A stretch of 10,413 bases of DNA, taken from positions 8,585-18,997 of the forward strand of contig FR891299.1 of the NCBI GenBank assembly GCA_000435335.1. Reading direction: 5' to 3'. The notes under the pieces are model-generated. The model did not search any database and had not been told where the DNA came from. It was given only the letters and a program-made list of their open reading frames with translations. Position 1 is the first letter of the stretch. The number at the start of each line of letters is the position of its first letter. Origin of the DNA: Clostridium sp. CAG:964. GTDB taxonomy: Bacteria > Bacillota > Clostridia > Oscillospirales > Acutalibacteraceae. This document shows, piece after piece, positions 1 to 6,327 of the stretch. The translations under genes were made by a program, and so were the position numbers.

Positions 1-1
1 T

Positions 2-682
2 CAGGAGATATATGTCAACTATTATATGTCCTCTGCTTTTTGTAGGCTAATTGATACGAACAAGTATGTTTACATAGATGAGCTCCTATGCTTAAAGTCA
101 CCGGAATGTATTGAAATCAGAAATGGAAAACACCATATCAAAGATACTTCTCCTGCATTTCTAAGACTTTATTGTATTGGAAAAGAGTATCTAATTCCAT
201 CAGGAAAAAGCCTACAACACTCTCGTGAAGGTTGGAAATGTATTCAAGCTGTAAAAGAGTCTACAATAGATAATCTTGATGATGACGCATTTTCAAATAT
301 TATTAGTGGTGGACAAGAACCACCGCCGGGTACATTTGGCGATGAAGTCAAATATTATTTATCGCAGATTGGAATTACGCAAGAAGAATTAGCAGCTCGT
401 ATGGGTGTGGCAACGGAAACAGTATCTCGAATTTGTAGAGATGTTTATGAGCCACCTATCAATATGGTAATCGCTGTATGTGTTGCACTTCATTTGTTGC
501 CATACCAAACTGTGTAGTTGATAGGAAGATTAGGTTATACTTTGGAAGGCATAAGTGAGCAGATAAGGGCATATCGCCTTATCGTAAATGTTTATTACGA
601 AGAAAGTGTGGCTTCTTGCAATAGAAGATTATTAAAACACAGATTAAAACCATTAACCAATCCGAGAGATAGATACATATAA
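2..682 (+). pseudogene. XRE-type HTH regulator, 5' cut by window edge and interrupted by an in-frame TAG
   Basis: The frame is open to the left window edge, and residues before the first ATG (26) still align without gaps to the paralogue at 694-1482, so the true start is probably outside the window. From ATG 26, residues 7-34 match the paralogue's N-terminal module (YIDELLCLKSPE against FIGGRLCLKSPE). Residues 104-158 form an XRE-like HTH with the shared string ICRDVYEPPINM. A TAG at 515-517 falls where the paralogue has Lys. After it the same frame stays open and homologous (RLGYTLEG against RLGYTLDG, then LKPLT) to a TAA at 680-682, immediately before the next gene's ribosome binding site. 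There is no frameshift. Either the gene is recently inactivated, giving a protein truncated after the HTH, or the TAG is read through. The DNA target is unknown. Confidence 0.7.
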
Positions 683-693
683 GGAGGAGTTAT

Positions 694-1482
694 ATGGGAA
701 CAATAACATTTGACGGTAGAGGTCAAGGTCGTGGAGGAATAGCTCAATTTACATTTGGTAAACACGACTTGTTTTGGCAGTATAAACGAAATGAAAGTTT
801 AAGAGCAATTATTGACACCGGAGAATATGTTTTCATTGGTGGTCGCTTGTGTTTGAAATCTCCGGAATACTTTGGTATACAACACGGAAATATTACGGTA
901 AGAGTTTCTTCAAAAGAAGAATTGCCTAATTATTGTGTTGCACGCATTGTTCCCGAAAGAAGGAGAACAGAACGTCGTGTTATGCCACCGAGAGGTGTAG
1001 CTCGACGGGGTAAACTTAATTATCTTAGAAGTAGAAAACCTGCTCACTATATTCACGCTCTAAAGCACCAATCTCTTTCTTCTATTGATATGAAAACCTT
1101 TTTAGACTTTTTCTCCGGTGATGGAGAACCGCCAAATGGTACATTTGGACAAGGGGTTAAATTCTACATAAAGCGTGAAGGCATTACTCAGGTGATACTT
1201 GCTGAAAGAGTTGGTGTTGCAACAGAAACGATTGGTCGTATATGCCGAGATGTTTACGAGCCACCGATAAATATGGCTGTTGCTGTGTGTATCGGTTTAC
1301 ATCTCCTACCCTTTGAAAGCAGGAAGCTCTTAATGCGTTTGGGATATACCTTGGATGGAAATTCTGCAATAATTAGAGCGTATCAGCTTTTAGTCGATGT
1401 TTTCTACAATGAGGAGGTATGTGACTGCAACACCTTTTTAATTGAGAAAGGACTGAAACCACTAACAAAAGAAACGGAGTGA
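694..1482 (+). CDS. XRE-family HTH regulator with N-terminal SPE-module
   Basis: This 262-residue protein starts at an ATG behind a strong AAGGAGG 12 bp away from the previous frame's end. Residues 38-66 carry a short module (DTGEYVFIGGRLCLKSPE) shared with the preceding gene and with the C terminus of the ImmA-like protein. Residues 85-125 are basic, with RRRTERR and several further Arg/Lys. Residues 152-205 form a lambda-repressor-like HTH (GITQVILAERVGVATETIGR), followed by a C-terminal domain ending in CDCNTFLIEKGLKPL that is also found in the gene at 3071-3394. It is probably a cytoplasmic DNA-binding regulator of the element, working with the ImmA-like protein. The role is inferred from fold and neighbours; the N-terminal module is not one I recognise. 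Its TGA overlaps a GTG, and the next start is 6 bp further on, so the genes are coupled. Confidence 0.75.
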   Translation: MGTITFDGRGQGRGGIAQFTFGKHDLFWQYKRNESLRAIIDTGEYVFIGGRLCLKSPEYFGIQHGNITVRVSSKEELPNYCVARIVPERRRTERRVMPPRGVARRGKLNYLRSRKPAHYIHALKHQSLSSIDMKTFLDFFSGDGEPPNGTFGQGVKFYIKREGITQVILAERVGVATETIGRICRDVYEPPINMAVAVCIGLHLLPFESRKLLMRLGYTLDGNSAIIRAYQLLVDVFYNEEVCDCNTFLIEKGLKPLTKETE

Positions 1483-1487
1483 TTGTA

Positions 1488-3074
1488 TTGAAAAAACGAC
1501 ATTCATTTACTGAATATGTAGCAGACAGATTTTACAATGAAATGTTTTCTGCTGTGAAGTCTTATGCTATTCAGAATAAGGACTCTCTTAACCTATATTC
1601 TCGTGTTGTGCAGAATATCAGGTATATTGAGCTGTCAGACATTAAAGTGGTAAATGTTTTCGTAAACAATCAACCCGACCCCAAAATAGCCTTTGATGTA
1701 ATTGTCGACGCAGAATTTGAACTGCAAGACTATAACCGTCATAATGATTATGACGATGTTGTAAGTCAATGGTTTATGCTCACTTGTTCCGGAGATTTAG
1801 CGTGTAATCTTGATGATTTTAGGATTAGTAGCGTATCGGTTTTTAACAAGAGAAATTATCACGAAAAGCCAATGTCAGATGCATTAGTTCCGTTTATTCA
1901 CAAAGAGGAATTAGAGGATTTTGCAACAGAATTTCTTCAGGCTTATTATCCTGAAGCATTAAATGCTCCGGTGTATCTTGACCCTATGGAACTTGCAAAG
2001 AGAATGAATCTTGATGTGCAGCTCACACGAATTACAAAAGACTTTTCTATTTTTGGTGCGTCATTCTTCAGAGATTGCAGCACCGAATATTATGATGAAA
2101 AGACAGACAGTATGCAGACTATTAGCGTTAAGGCAGGTACTATCTTTGTTGATAGAGAAGCATATTATCTTAGAAATATTGGATCTGTGAATAATACAAT
2201 CGTTCGCGAGTGCGTTCATTGGCATTTCCATCAGAAAGCCTTTGCCCTTGAACGCTTGTATAATGAAAACGCATCTCAAATTAAGTGCCAAGTTGTTGGT
2301 GGTGTAAAAGACTCTAACGAAAGAAGTGCAACTGATTGGATGGAGTGGCAAGCCAACTCTCTCACGCCAAGAATACAAATGCCCCTTAAAACATTCAAAA
2401 TAAAAGCTCAGGAGTTTATTCGTAAATACAGGAAGCAACTTCAAACTTTTGAGCTTGTTGATGTTATGGAGCCGGTAATTAGAGAATTAGCGACATTCTA
2501 TGGTGTGTCAAACTGTGCTGCCAAAATCCGTATGATAGATGCAGGTTATGATGAAGCCATCGGTGTAATGACCTATATTGACGGTAGATATGTAAGACTT
2601 CACACTTTCAAAAAAGACTCCATCAGCAAGAAGCAAACATTTTCTATCAGTCGTGAGGACGCATTGGTTCAAAGTGTTTTCTCGCCTAAGCTCGGAGAGA
2701 ATTTGAAAGGCGATAAATACAAATATATAGACGCTCACTTTGTATTTAACAGTCCGAAATACATAACAATTCAAAATGGAGAACCGTGTCTTATTGAGTA
2801 TGCACGACTTCACATTGACGAGTGCTGTTTGATTTTTGACCTCAATGTCACGTCTGTCAATAAGTACGGAGAAACTTACTATACCGAATGTGTGCTATTC
2901 CGTGACTCTGAGTCAAACATCGTATTTGAAGCCAAGTATTCAGACGATAACAAGGAACATAAATCTCAAGCAGAACACTTCAAAAAATACAGCGATGATG
3001 TTCTTGAGGTTATAAAATCACTACCAAACAGCTTTCTAAGTGCTTTGGATAAGGTTATCAATGGTCTGATATGA
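1488..3074 (+). CDS. ImmA/IrrE-like metallopeptidase-fold protein with altered HExxH motif
   Basis: I chose the TTG at 1488 because GGAG (1476-1479) sits 8 bp upstream; the in-frame GTG at 1479 has no Shine-Dalgarno. Numbering is from TTG, 528 residues. Residues 1-130 are unassigned. Residues about 150-310 are ImmA/IrrE-like: the helix RECVHWHFHQKAFALERLYN (240-259), then WMEWQAN (284-290) and QMP (297-299), which fit the family's third zinc ligand (Glu286) and following helix. The first His of HExxH is Arg240 (CGC, one base from CAC), while Glu241 and His244 remain. Proteolysis is therefore doubtful, unless nearby His246 or His248 substitutes. The C terminus (about 412-455) repeats the KYxYID...SPKYITIQNG module of the HTH paralogues. 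In ICEBs1, ImmA cleaves repressor ImmR; a similar control role is inferred here. The TGA overlaps the next ATG. Confidence 0.75.
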   Translation: MKKRHSFTEYVADRFYNEMFSAVKSYAIQNKDSLNLYSRVVQNIRYIELSDIKVVNVFVNNQPDPKIAFDVIVDAEFELQDYNRHNDYDDVVSQWFMLTCSGDLACNLDDFRISSVSVFNKRNYHEKPMSDALVPFIHKEELEDFATEFLQAYYPEALNAPVYLDPMELAKRMNLDVQLTRITKDFSIFGASFFRDCSTEYYDEKTDSMQTISVKAGTIFVDREAYYLRNIGSVNNTIVRECVHWHFHQKAFALERLYNENASQIKCQVVGGVKDSNERSATDWMEWQANSLTPRIQMPLKTFKIKAQEFIRKYRKQLQTFELVDVMEPVIRELATFYGVSNCAAKIRMIDAGYDEAIGVMTYIDGRYVRLHTFKKDSISKKQTFSISREDALVQSVFSPKLGENLKGDKYKYIDAHFVFNSPKYITIQNGEPCLIEYARLHIDECCLIFDLNVTSVNKYGETYYTECVLFRDSESNIVFEAKYSDDNKEHKSQAEHFKKYSDDVLEVIKSLPNSFLSALDKVINGLI

Positions 3075-3394
3075 CCGAAGAAGAAATTGCCGAAGCATCA
3101 GATACTAGCACTCGTCATATTCAACGACTAAGAAATAATGAGAAACAAAATGTAACAATGGAAACTGTTATGCAGCTATGTATCGGTATGAAGTTACCTA
3201 CTACATTAGCGTATGCTTTGATTGAAAAGTCTGGAAACTCATTTAGAGCAAACGACAAAGACTTCTCATATCAATTTCTTCTTATGGGCTACAATCAAAG
3301 ATCGTTATATGACTGTAATGAGTTTTTAAGTAGTGTAAATCAGCCATTGTTAGGAAAAACAGCAAAAGAAATGCAGAAAAATCAAAAATTTTAA
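3071..3394 (+). CDS. Small HTH protein coupled to the ImmA-like gene
   Basis: This 107-residue protein starts at an ATG that overlaps the preceding stop as ATGA, so its translation probably depends on ribosomes ending the ImmA-like gene. There is no independent ribosome binding site. Residues 1-25 form an HTH (MTEEEIAEASDTSTRHIQRL). The whole protein aligns almost without gaps to residues from about 164 of the 694-1482 protein: QLCIGMKLP against AVCIGLHLLP, and YDCNEFLSSVNQPLL against CDCNTFLIEKGLKPL. It therefore equals the DNA-binding and C-terminal half of that protein, with the missing N-terminal module carried at the end of the upstream gene. It looks like one half of a split regulator. 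It is probably a DNA-binding partner of the ImmA-like protein, and possibly its target. Confidence 0.65.
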   Translation: MTEEEIAEASDTSTRHIQRLRNNEKQNVTMETVMQLCIGMKLPTTLAYALIEKSGNSFRANDKDFSYQFLLMGYNQRSLYDCNEFLSSVNQPLLGKTAKEMQKNQKF

Positions 3395-3408
3395 ATAAAT
3401 TTTTGCCT

Positions 3409-3440
3409 GAACCCGACATCTCGTGTCGGGTTCTTTTTTT
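3409..3440 (+). terminator. Rho-independent terminator of the regulator block
   Basis: A perfect 10-bp stem GAACCCGACA / TGTCGGGTTC (3409-3418 with 3424-3433), a 5-base loop and seven T follow 14 bp after the small HTH gene. Confidence 0.92.
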
Positions 3441-3460
3441 CGTTAAGACCCTTTTTATAG

Positions 3461-3510
3461 TGTCCGTAATGCTCAGATACATAAAAATCTGTGTATTATG
3501 GACATTTTTT
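3461..3510 (+). terminator. Second hairpin with T-run
   Basis: TGTCCGTAAT (3461-3470) pairs with ATTATGGACA (3495-3504) with one G-T wobble. An inner CAGAT/ATCTG stem lies within, and six T (3505-3510) follow. It stands 20 bp after the first terminator and would further insulate the leader of the sigma-like gene from upstream transcription. Confidence 0.65.
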
Positions 3511-3563
3511 AGTGTCAAAAACCATTTTCAATACAATTTTACCCGACTTGTCGAGTCGTAGTC

Positions 3564-3592
3564 TTGTTTAGATGAACTCGGTATTATATATA
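3564..3592 (+). promoter_or_regulatory. Candidate sigma-A promoter for the sigma-like gene
   Basis: TTGTTT (3564-3569), a 17-bp spacer and TATATA (3587-3592) lie after the two terminators and before the structured leader. A start near 3598-3600 would give a leader of about 175 nt. The -10 lies in an AT-rich run, so its exact register is uncertain. A small inverted repeat CGACT/AGTCG (3544-3558) lies just upstream and could be an operator. Confidence 0.5.
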
Positions 3593-3593
3593 T

Positions 3594-3701
3594 GACAGTA
3601 GCCACCTGCAGGGTTTCCGGTACTGTCAAAATAACAAAATAAACTGCAATAAGCCACCGGAAGGATTGTTGTAGACCTAATGGAAATATCCATTAGGCTA
3701 C
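3594..3701 (+). promoter_or_regulatory. Structured 5' leader with two hairpins
   Basis: GACAGTA (3594-3600) pairs with TACTGTC (3621-3627). A second, stronger hairpin is TGTAG-A-CCTAATGGA / TCCATTAGG-CTACA (3669-3683 with 3688-3701) with an AATA tetraloop. The string GCCACC occurs in the first loop (3601-3606) and again before the second hairpin (near 3653), each time followed by or close to CCGG. Neither hairpin is followed by a T-run, so they are not terminators. No gene fits in this 3441-3774 gap. I read the region as an untranslated regulatory leader. I do not recognise a known riboswitch class. Confidence 0.55.
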
Positions 3702-3733
3702 ACGGTCTTAATGATGGCTGACTTGCTATGTCT

Positions 3734-3773
3734 AAAGGAGTTTTCCGTTCGGAAAGGAACGGAGGACTCCTTT
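3734..3773 (+). promoter_or_regulatory. Hairpin sequestering the Shine-Dalgarno of the sigma-like gene
   Basis: AAAGGAGTTTTCCGTTC (3734-3750) pairs over 17 bp, with two G-U wobbles, to GAACGGAGGACTCCTTT (3757-3773), loop GGAAAG. The GGAGG (3761-3765) used by the ATG at 3775 lies in the right arm, so the folded RNA should block initiation. A release event (protein, alternative pairing with the upstream leader, or translation of the leader) would then be needed. The left arm also contains AAAGGAG, so it can be read as a decoy of the same site. Confidence 0.65.
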
Positions 3774-3774
3774 T

Positions 3775-4383
3775 ATGATTACATTTGCAGAAAGAAAAGA
3801 ATTATTCAAAACCGAGTGCAAGGTAGTGAACCTTGAGTATGAGTACAAGAGCTGTGATGAAGAACACAAAGGCTGTGTTGGAGATACCAAGTGGGCAATT
3901 ATTACAGACTTGTCCGAGCAAGAGTTAAAAGATAAGTATGCTGACCTCATTAAGCGTTATACACCTTTTGTATTGCTGACCCTTGAACGAGGTGAGGTTA
4001 TAAAAGAGTTTACTCAAAACGAGGACAAGTTCAGAAAACGCCAAATCAACAATGAGGACGCTTTTGGTTATGACGAGGGAATGTCAGAGATATTCCACAA
4101 TGAAATAGCTTCTCCTGACTATTGGCAGGAGAAGGAAGAAATTGAAGCTCGTGAACAGCGAGAAGCTCTCTTAGAGCTTATTGATAAGGCTCTTGATACA
4201 CTCACACCTACACAGCGTAAGCGTTTGTACGCTCATCTTGTGGAGGGTAAAAGCTCCCGAACCATAGCAAAGGAAGAAGGTGTCAATTACAGCAAGGTGG
4301 ACAAGTCCATCGCTGCCGGAATAAAAAAGATTACCAAATACTTTGAAAATGGGGGTGCATTTCAGGGGGGCAATTCCAAATAA
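3775..4383 (+). CDS. Sigma-70 region-4-like factor of mobile elements
   Basis: The protein has 202 residues. Residues 133-187 are a sigma region 4-type helix-turn-helix: LDTLTPTQRKRLYAHLVEGK followed by SSRTIAKEEGVNYSKVDKSI. The N-terminal 110 residues carry no clear region 2 (no recognisable -10-binding or core-binding block), but include a tryptophan and many acidic residues. It is likely a transcriptional activator or sigma-like protein of the element that acts on the transfer or excision genes. This family is common in Firmicute ICEs, and the role here is inferred. The ATG has GGAGG 9 bp upstream, held in a hairpin, which suggests tight translational control. It is probably the first gene of the transcript running to the integrase. 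Confidence 0.7.
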   Translation: MITFAERKELFKTECKVVNLEYEYKSCDEEHKGCVGDTKWAIITDLSEQELKDKYADLIKRYTPFVLLTLERGEVIKEFTQNEDKFRKRQINNEDAFGYDEGMSEIFHNEIASPDYWQEKEEIEAREQREALLELIDKALDTLTPTQRKRLYAHLVEGKSSRTIAKEEGVNYSKVDKSIAAGIKKITKYFENGGAFQGGNSK

Positions 4384-4452
4384 GTGAAAGGGTTAATTCA
4401 ATTCCGGATACGAAACAACCTTTTACATTATTTGTGAAATGAGGAATTCAAA

Positions 4453-5028
4453 ATGAGTGCAAACAAAACCAAAAAAGTAAGATGGGGCGATATTTACTAT
4501 TGCGATTCAGGTAATATGAAAGGTTCGGTACAATGTGTCAAGCGACCTGTTATCGTGGTTCAGACCAATAAGCTCAACGCCACAAGTCCTACCGTTACAG
4601 TAGCAATTATTACATCTGTATTGAAAAAAGTCGGAATGGACACACATATCGAAATTGGCAAAGAATTTGGTCTGAAAGAACTATCAATGATTATGCTTGA
4701 GCAACTCAGAACTGTGGATAAGTTAGAAGAACTTGGTGAGTTCATCGGTACTGTCGCAACAGACGAGGACAAAGTTATTGAGATACAGCGAGGCCTTAAA
4801 TTCGCTTTAGGTATCCCGATGAAGACTAAACAGAAAAGAACCAGAATGGTTATGAGCCTTTGTCCCCATTGCCGAGAGGAATTTATAAATGTACCGGACA
4901 ACATTATAAAGCGTGTTTACCCGCTACAAGCAGAAAAAGAACCTTGCGACAAGTGCAAGGTCAGATACGGATATGACTATCTAATTATGAAGCGTTATAA
5001 GCACAACGAACAAAGGAGGGATAGTTAA
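4453..5028 (+). CDS. MazF/PemK-like endoribonuclease with C-terminal zinc ribbon
   Basis: The protein has 191 residues; its ATG has TGAGGA 8-9 bp upstream. Residues 9-118 have the MazF/PemK fold pattern: RWGDIYYCD, KRPVIVVQTNKL, VAIITS, MLEQLRTVDK. Arg31 and Thr54 fall at the places of Bacillus subtilis MazF catalytic Arg25 and Thr48, with the same 23-residue spacing, so RNA cleavage looks possible. After a basic linker (KTKQKRTR), residues 137-140 (CPHC) and 165-168 (CDKC) form a probable zinc ribbon, absent from classical 110-residue MazF. No MazE/PemI-like antitoxin gene is next to it; the upstream gene is the sigma-like factor and the downstream one an HTH gene that overlaps its stop. It may act as an mRNA interferase or as an RNA-binding regulator of the element. 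Confidence 0.82.
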   Translation: MSANKTKKVRWGDIYYCDSGNMKGSVQCVKRPVIVVQTNKLNATSPTVTVAIITSVLKKVGMDTHIEIGKEFGLKELSMIMLEQLRTVDKLEELGEFIGTVATDEDKVIEIQRGLKFALGIPMKTKQKRTRMVMSLCPHCREEFINVPDNIIKRVYPLQAEKEPCDKCKVRYGYDYLIMKRYKHNEQRRDS

Positions 5029-5288
5029 TGTTTGAAGATAGAATTGCTGAGATGAACGCTCAGACAGAAGTCAGCACTCCGACTATCGCTCCTTATGAAA
5101 AACGAGTTTATACAGTAGATGAAATTCAAGACATCTTGGGTATTAGCAAAACCACATCATATCACCTTGTGAGATCAAATGTATTCCATAGTGTCCGTGT
5201 TGGTGGGCAGTACAGAATATCAAAGAAAAGTTTAGATACTTGGCTTGATAGATGTGAAAAGGACGGTGATTGTCAAGTGTGCGATTAG
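5028..5288 (+). CDS. Excisionase/AlpA-like HTH protein 1
   Basis: The protein has 86 residues. The ATG shares one base with the previous TAA (TAATG) and has AAAGGAGG upstream, so it is coupled to the MazF-like gene. Residues 27-73 match the excisionase-type winged HTH: VYTVDEIQDILGISKTTSYH, then VRVGGQYRISKKSLDTWLD. The tail ends in CEKDGDCQVCD with three Cys. It stops at TAG (5286-5288). Past that TAG the frame stays open until TGA at 5358-5360, running into the palindrome. It is likely a small DNA-bending or excision-control protein, or a repressor binding near its own genes. This is the only intact gene of the window that ends in TAG. Confidence 0.72.
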   Translation: MFEDRIAEMNAQTEVSTPTIAPYEKRVYTVDEIQDILGISKTTSYHLVRSNVFHSVRVGGQYRISKKSLDTWLDRCEKDGDCQVCD

Positions 5289-5324
5289 GAAAATCGCATA
5301 ATTAACAAAAACTCCGGTTGTAAG

Positions 5325-5362
5325 TATCATATAGCCAAGCTAATTCGCTTGGCTATATGATA
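5325..5362 (+). repeat. Perfect 16-bp inverted repeat between two HTH genes
   Basis: TATCATATAGCCAAGC (5325-5340) and GCTTGGCTATATGATA (5347-5362) are exact reverse complements around the loop TAATTC. No T-run follows, so it is not a typical terminator. It ends 7 bases before the ribosome binding site GGAGG (5369-5373) of the next gene. It could be a mRNA hairpin that sets relative expression in the operon, or a dimer-binding operator for one of the HTH proteins. Confidence 0.85.
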
Positions 5363-5381
5363 ACGATTGGAGGAAACAACA

Positions 5382-5618
5382 ATGAATAATACGAATTACA
5401 TAGGTGCTGATAATGTGCCGACAACTACATTTGAACGGAGAGTTTACACAATAGAAGAAATAATGTGTATCCTCGATATAGGAAAAAATGCAGCTTACGC
5501 ACTTGCAAAGTCCGGTGCTTTCAAATGCGTAAAGGTTGGACGACATTATCGAGTATCTCGACAAAGCTTTGATAATTGGCTTGAAGGTGCGAAAGGTGGT
5601 GTAAGTGATGGCAGGTAA
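5382..5618 (+). CDS. Excisionase/AlpA-like HTH protein 2
   Basis: The protein has 78 residues from ATG 5382. I prefer this start to the in-frame TTG at 5367 because GGAGG (5369-5373) lies 8 bp before the ATG and would fall inside the longer reading frame. Residues 20-67 are an excisionase-type HTH: RVYTIEEIMCILDIGKNAAY, then FKCVKVGRHYRVSRQSFDNW. It is closely similar to protein 1, and both share the lead-in ER/KRVYT. The last 11 bases overlap the next gene. It probably binds DNA at the element's attachment or control sites. Confidence 0.72.
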   Translation: MNNTNYIGADNVPTTTFERRVYTIEEIMCILDIGKNAAYALAKSGAFKCVKVGRHYRVSRQSFDNWLEGAKGGVSDGR

Positions 5619-6327
5619 CATTTCCTACAATATGTTCACGGAGCGAGTTGAGGGCTTCAACCGTGATAACGAGCGTCAGTTAATGGCAGGCTATTTTAAC
5701 GAAAAGATTCAAGGAAGAGAACTTGAGGACATCGAATGGGAAACCTTTTCAGTATCAGAGATATAGTCTATCCTCTCTCTTTCTGAAGATGAAGCACGAA
5801 AACTTCTCAAATCGGGACTTTTCAAAGTTCATCGTATCGGCAACGAATACCGTGCTTCTAAAAAGAGCGTGGAAGAAAACAAGAATATTGTAATTGCTAT
5901 GACAACCTATCAGGATAAAAAGACGATGACCGTCAGAGATATGAGTCGTATTCTCGGCCTCGGCAAGACTGCTTAGTATAGGCTTATCGGTCAGAATTTG
6001 TTTAAGAAGTTCTTAGTTTTTGGCAAGATACGAATTGATGTTGATAGCTTTGAAGAATGGTACGCAAGTCAATTTCATTATGAAAAGGTCAATGGTGAAA
6101 GACCCGGCAAGAACTATGGGAAAACGATTAAACCTCTTACAGTAGCAAAGGTCTTGGGTATTCCCAAAAGCACAGCGAATGACCTGATGAATAATGGCAT
6201 AGTTGAATTTATATGGGTCGATGGTCACAGACACATCAGCAGAGATAGTTTTGAAAAGTGGTACGCTTCTCAGGACAAATACAAAAAGGTTATGGAAATT
6301 GAGAAGGTTGAGAATTATGTCGATTGA
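5608..6327 (+). pseudogene. Three-domain HTH protein gene interrupted by two in-frame TAG codons
   Basis: The ATG at 5608 overlaps the preceding gene by 11 bases in another frame. Reading through, the frame has 239 codons to TGA 6325-6327, with TAG at codons 53 (5764-5766) and 123 (5974-5976). Three excisionase-type HTH units follow one another: about 47-90 (FSVSEI-TAG-SILSLSEDEARKLL), 107-156 (MTVRDMSRILGLGKTA-TAG-YRLI) and 174-222 (PLTVAKVLGIPKSTANDLMN). Units 2 and 3 end in SFEEWYASQ and SFEKWYASQ and look like an internal duplication. There is no frameshift or deletion, and similarity to the neighbours continues across both TAGs. The first TAG stands where protein 1 has Gln (CAG). Either it is a young pseudogene or TAG is read as an amino acid. 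A shortened product (internal start after 5976) covering only the last unit is also possible. Confidence 0.72.

Noticed and set aside
12..50. ATG at 12 behind AGGAG as a gene start
   Set aside because: Its frame ends after 12 codons. The homologous frame is the one open to the window edge, which aligns with the paralogue even before ATG 26.
1479..1487. GTG start for the ImmA-like gene
   Set aside because: There is no Shine-Dalgarno upstream of the GTG, while GGAG is 8 bp before the TTG at 1488. Both remain possible in principle, since only 3 residues differ.
3669..3710. Intrinsic terminator within the leader
   Set aside because: The stem is strong, but the bases after it are CGGTCTTAATG with no T-run.
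5367..5381. Upstream TTG start for HTH protein 2
   Set aside because: The ribosome binding site GGAGG would lie inside the coding sequence; ATG 5382 has the right spacing.
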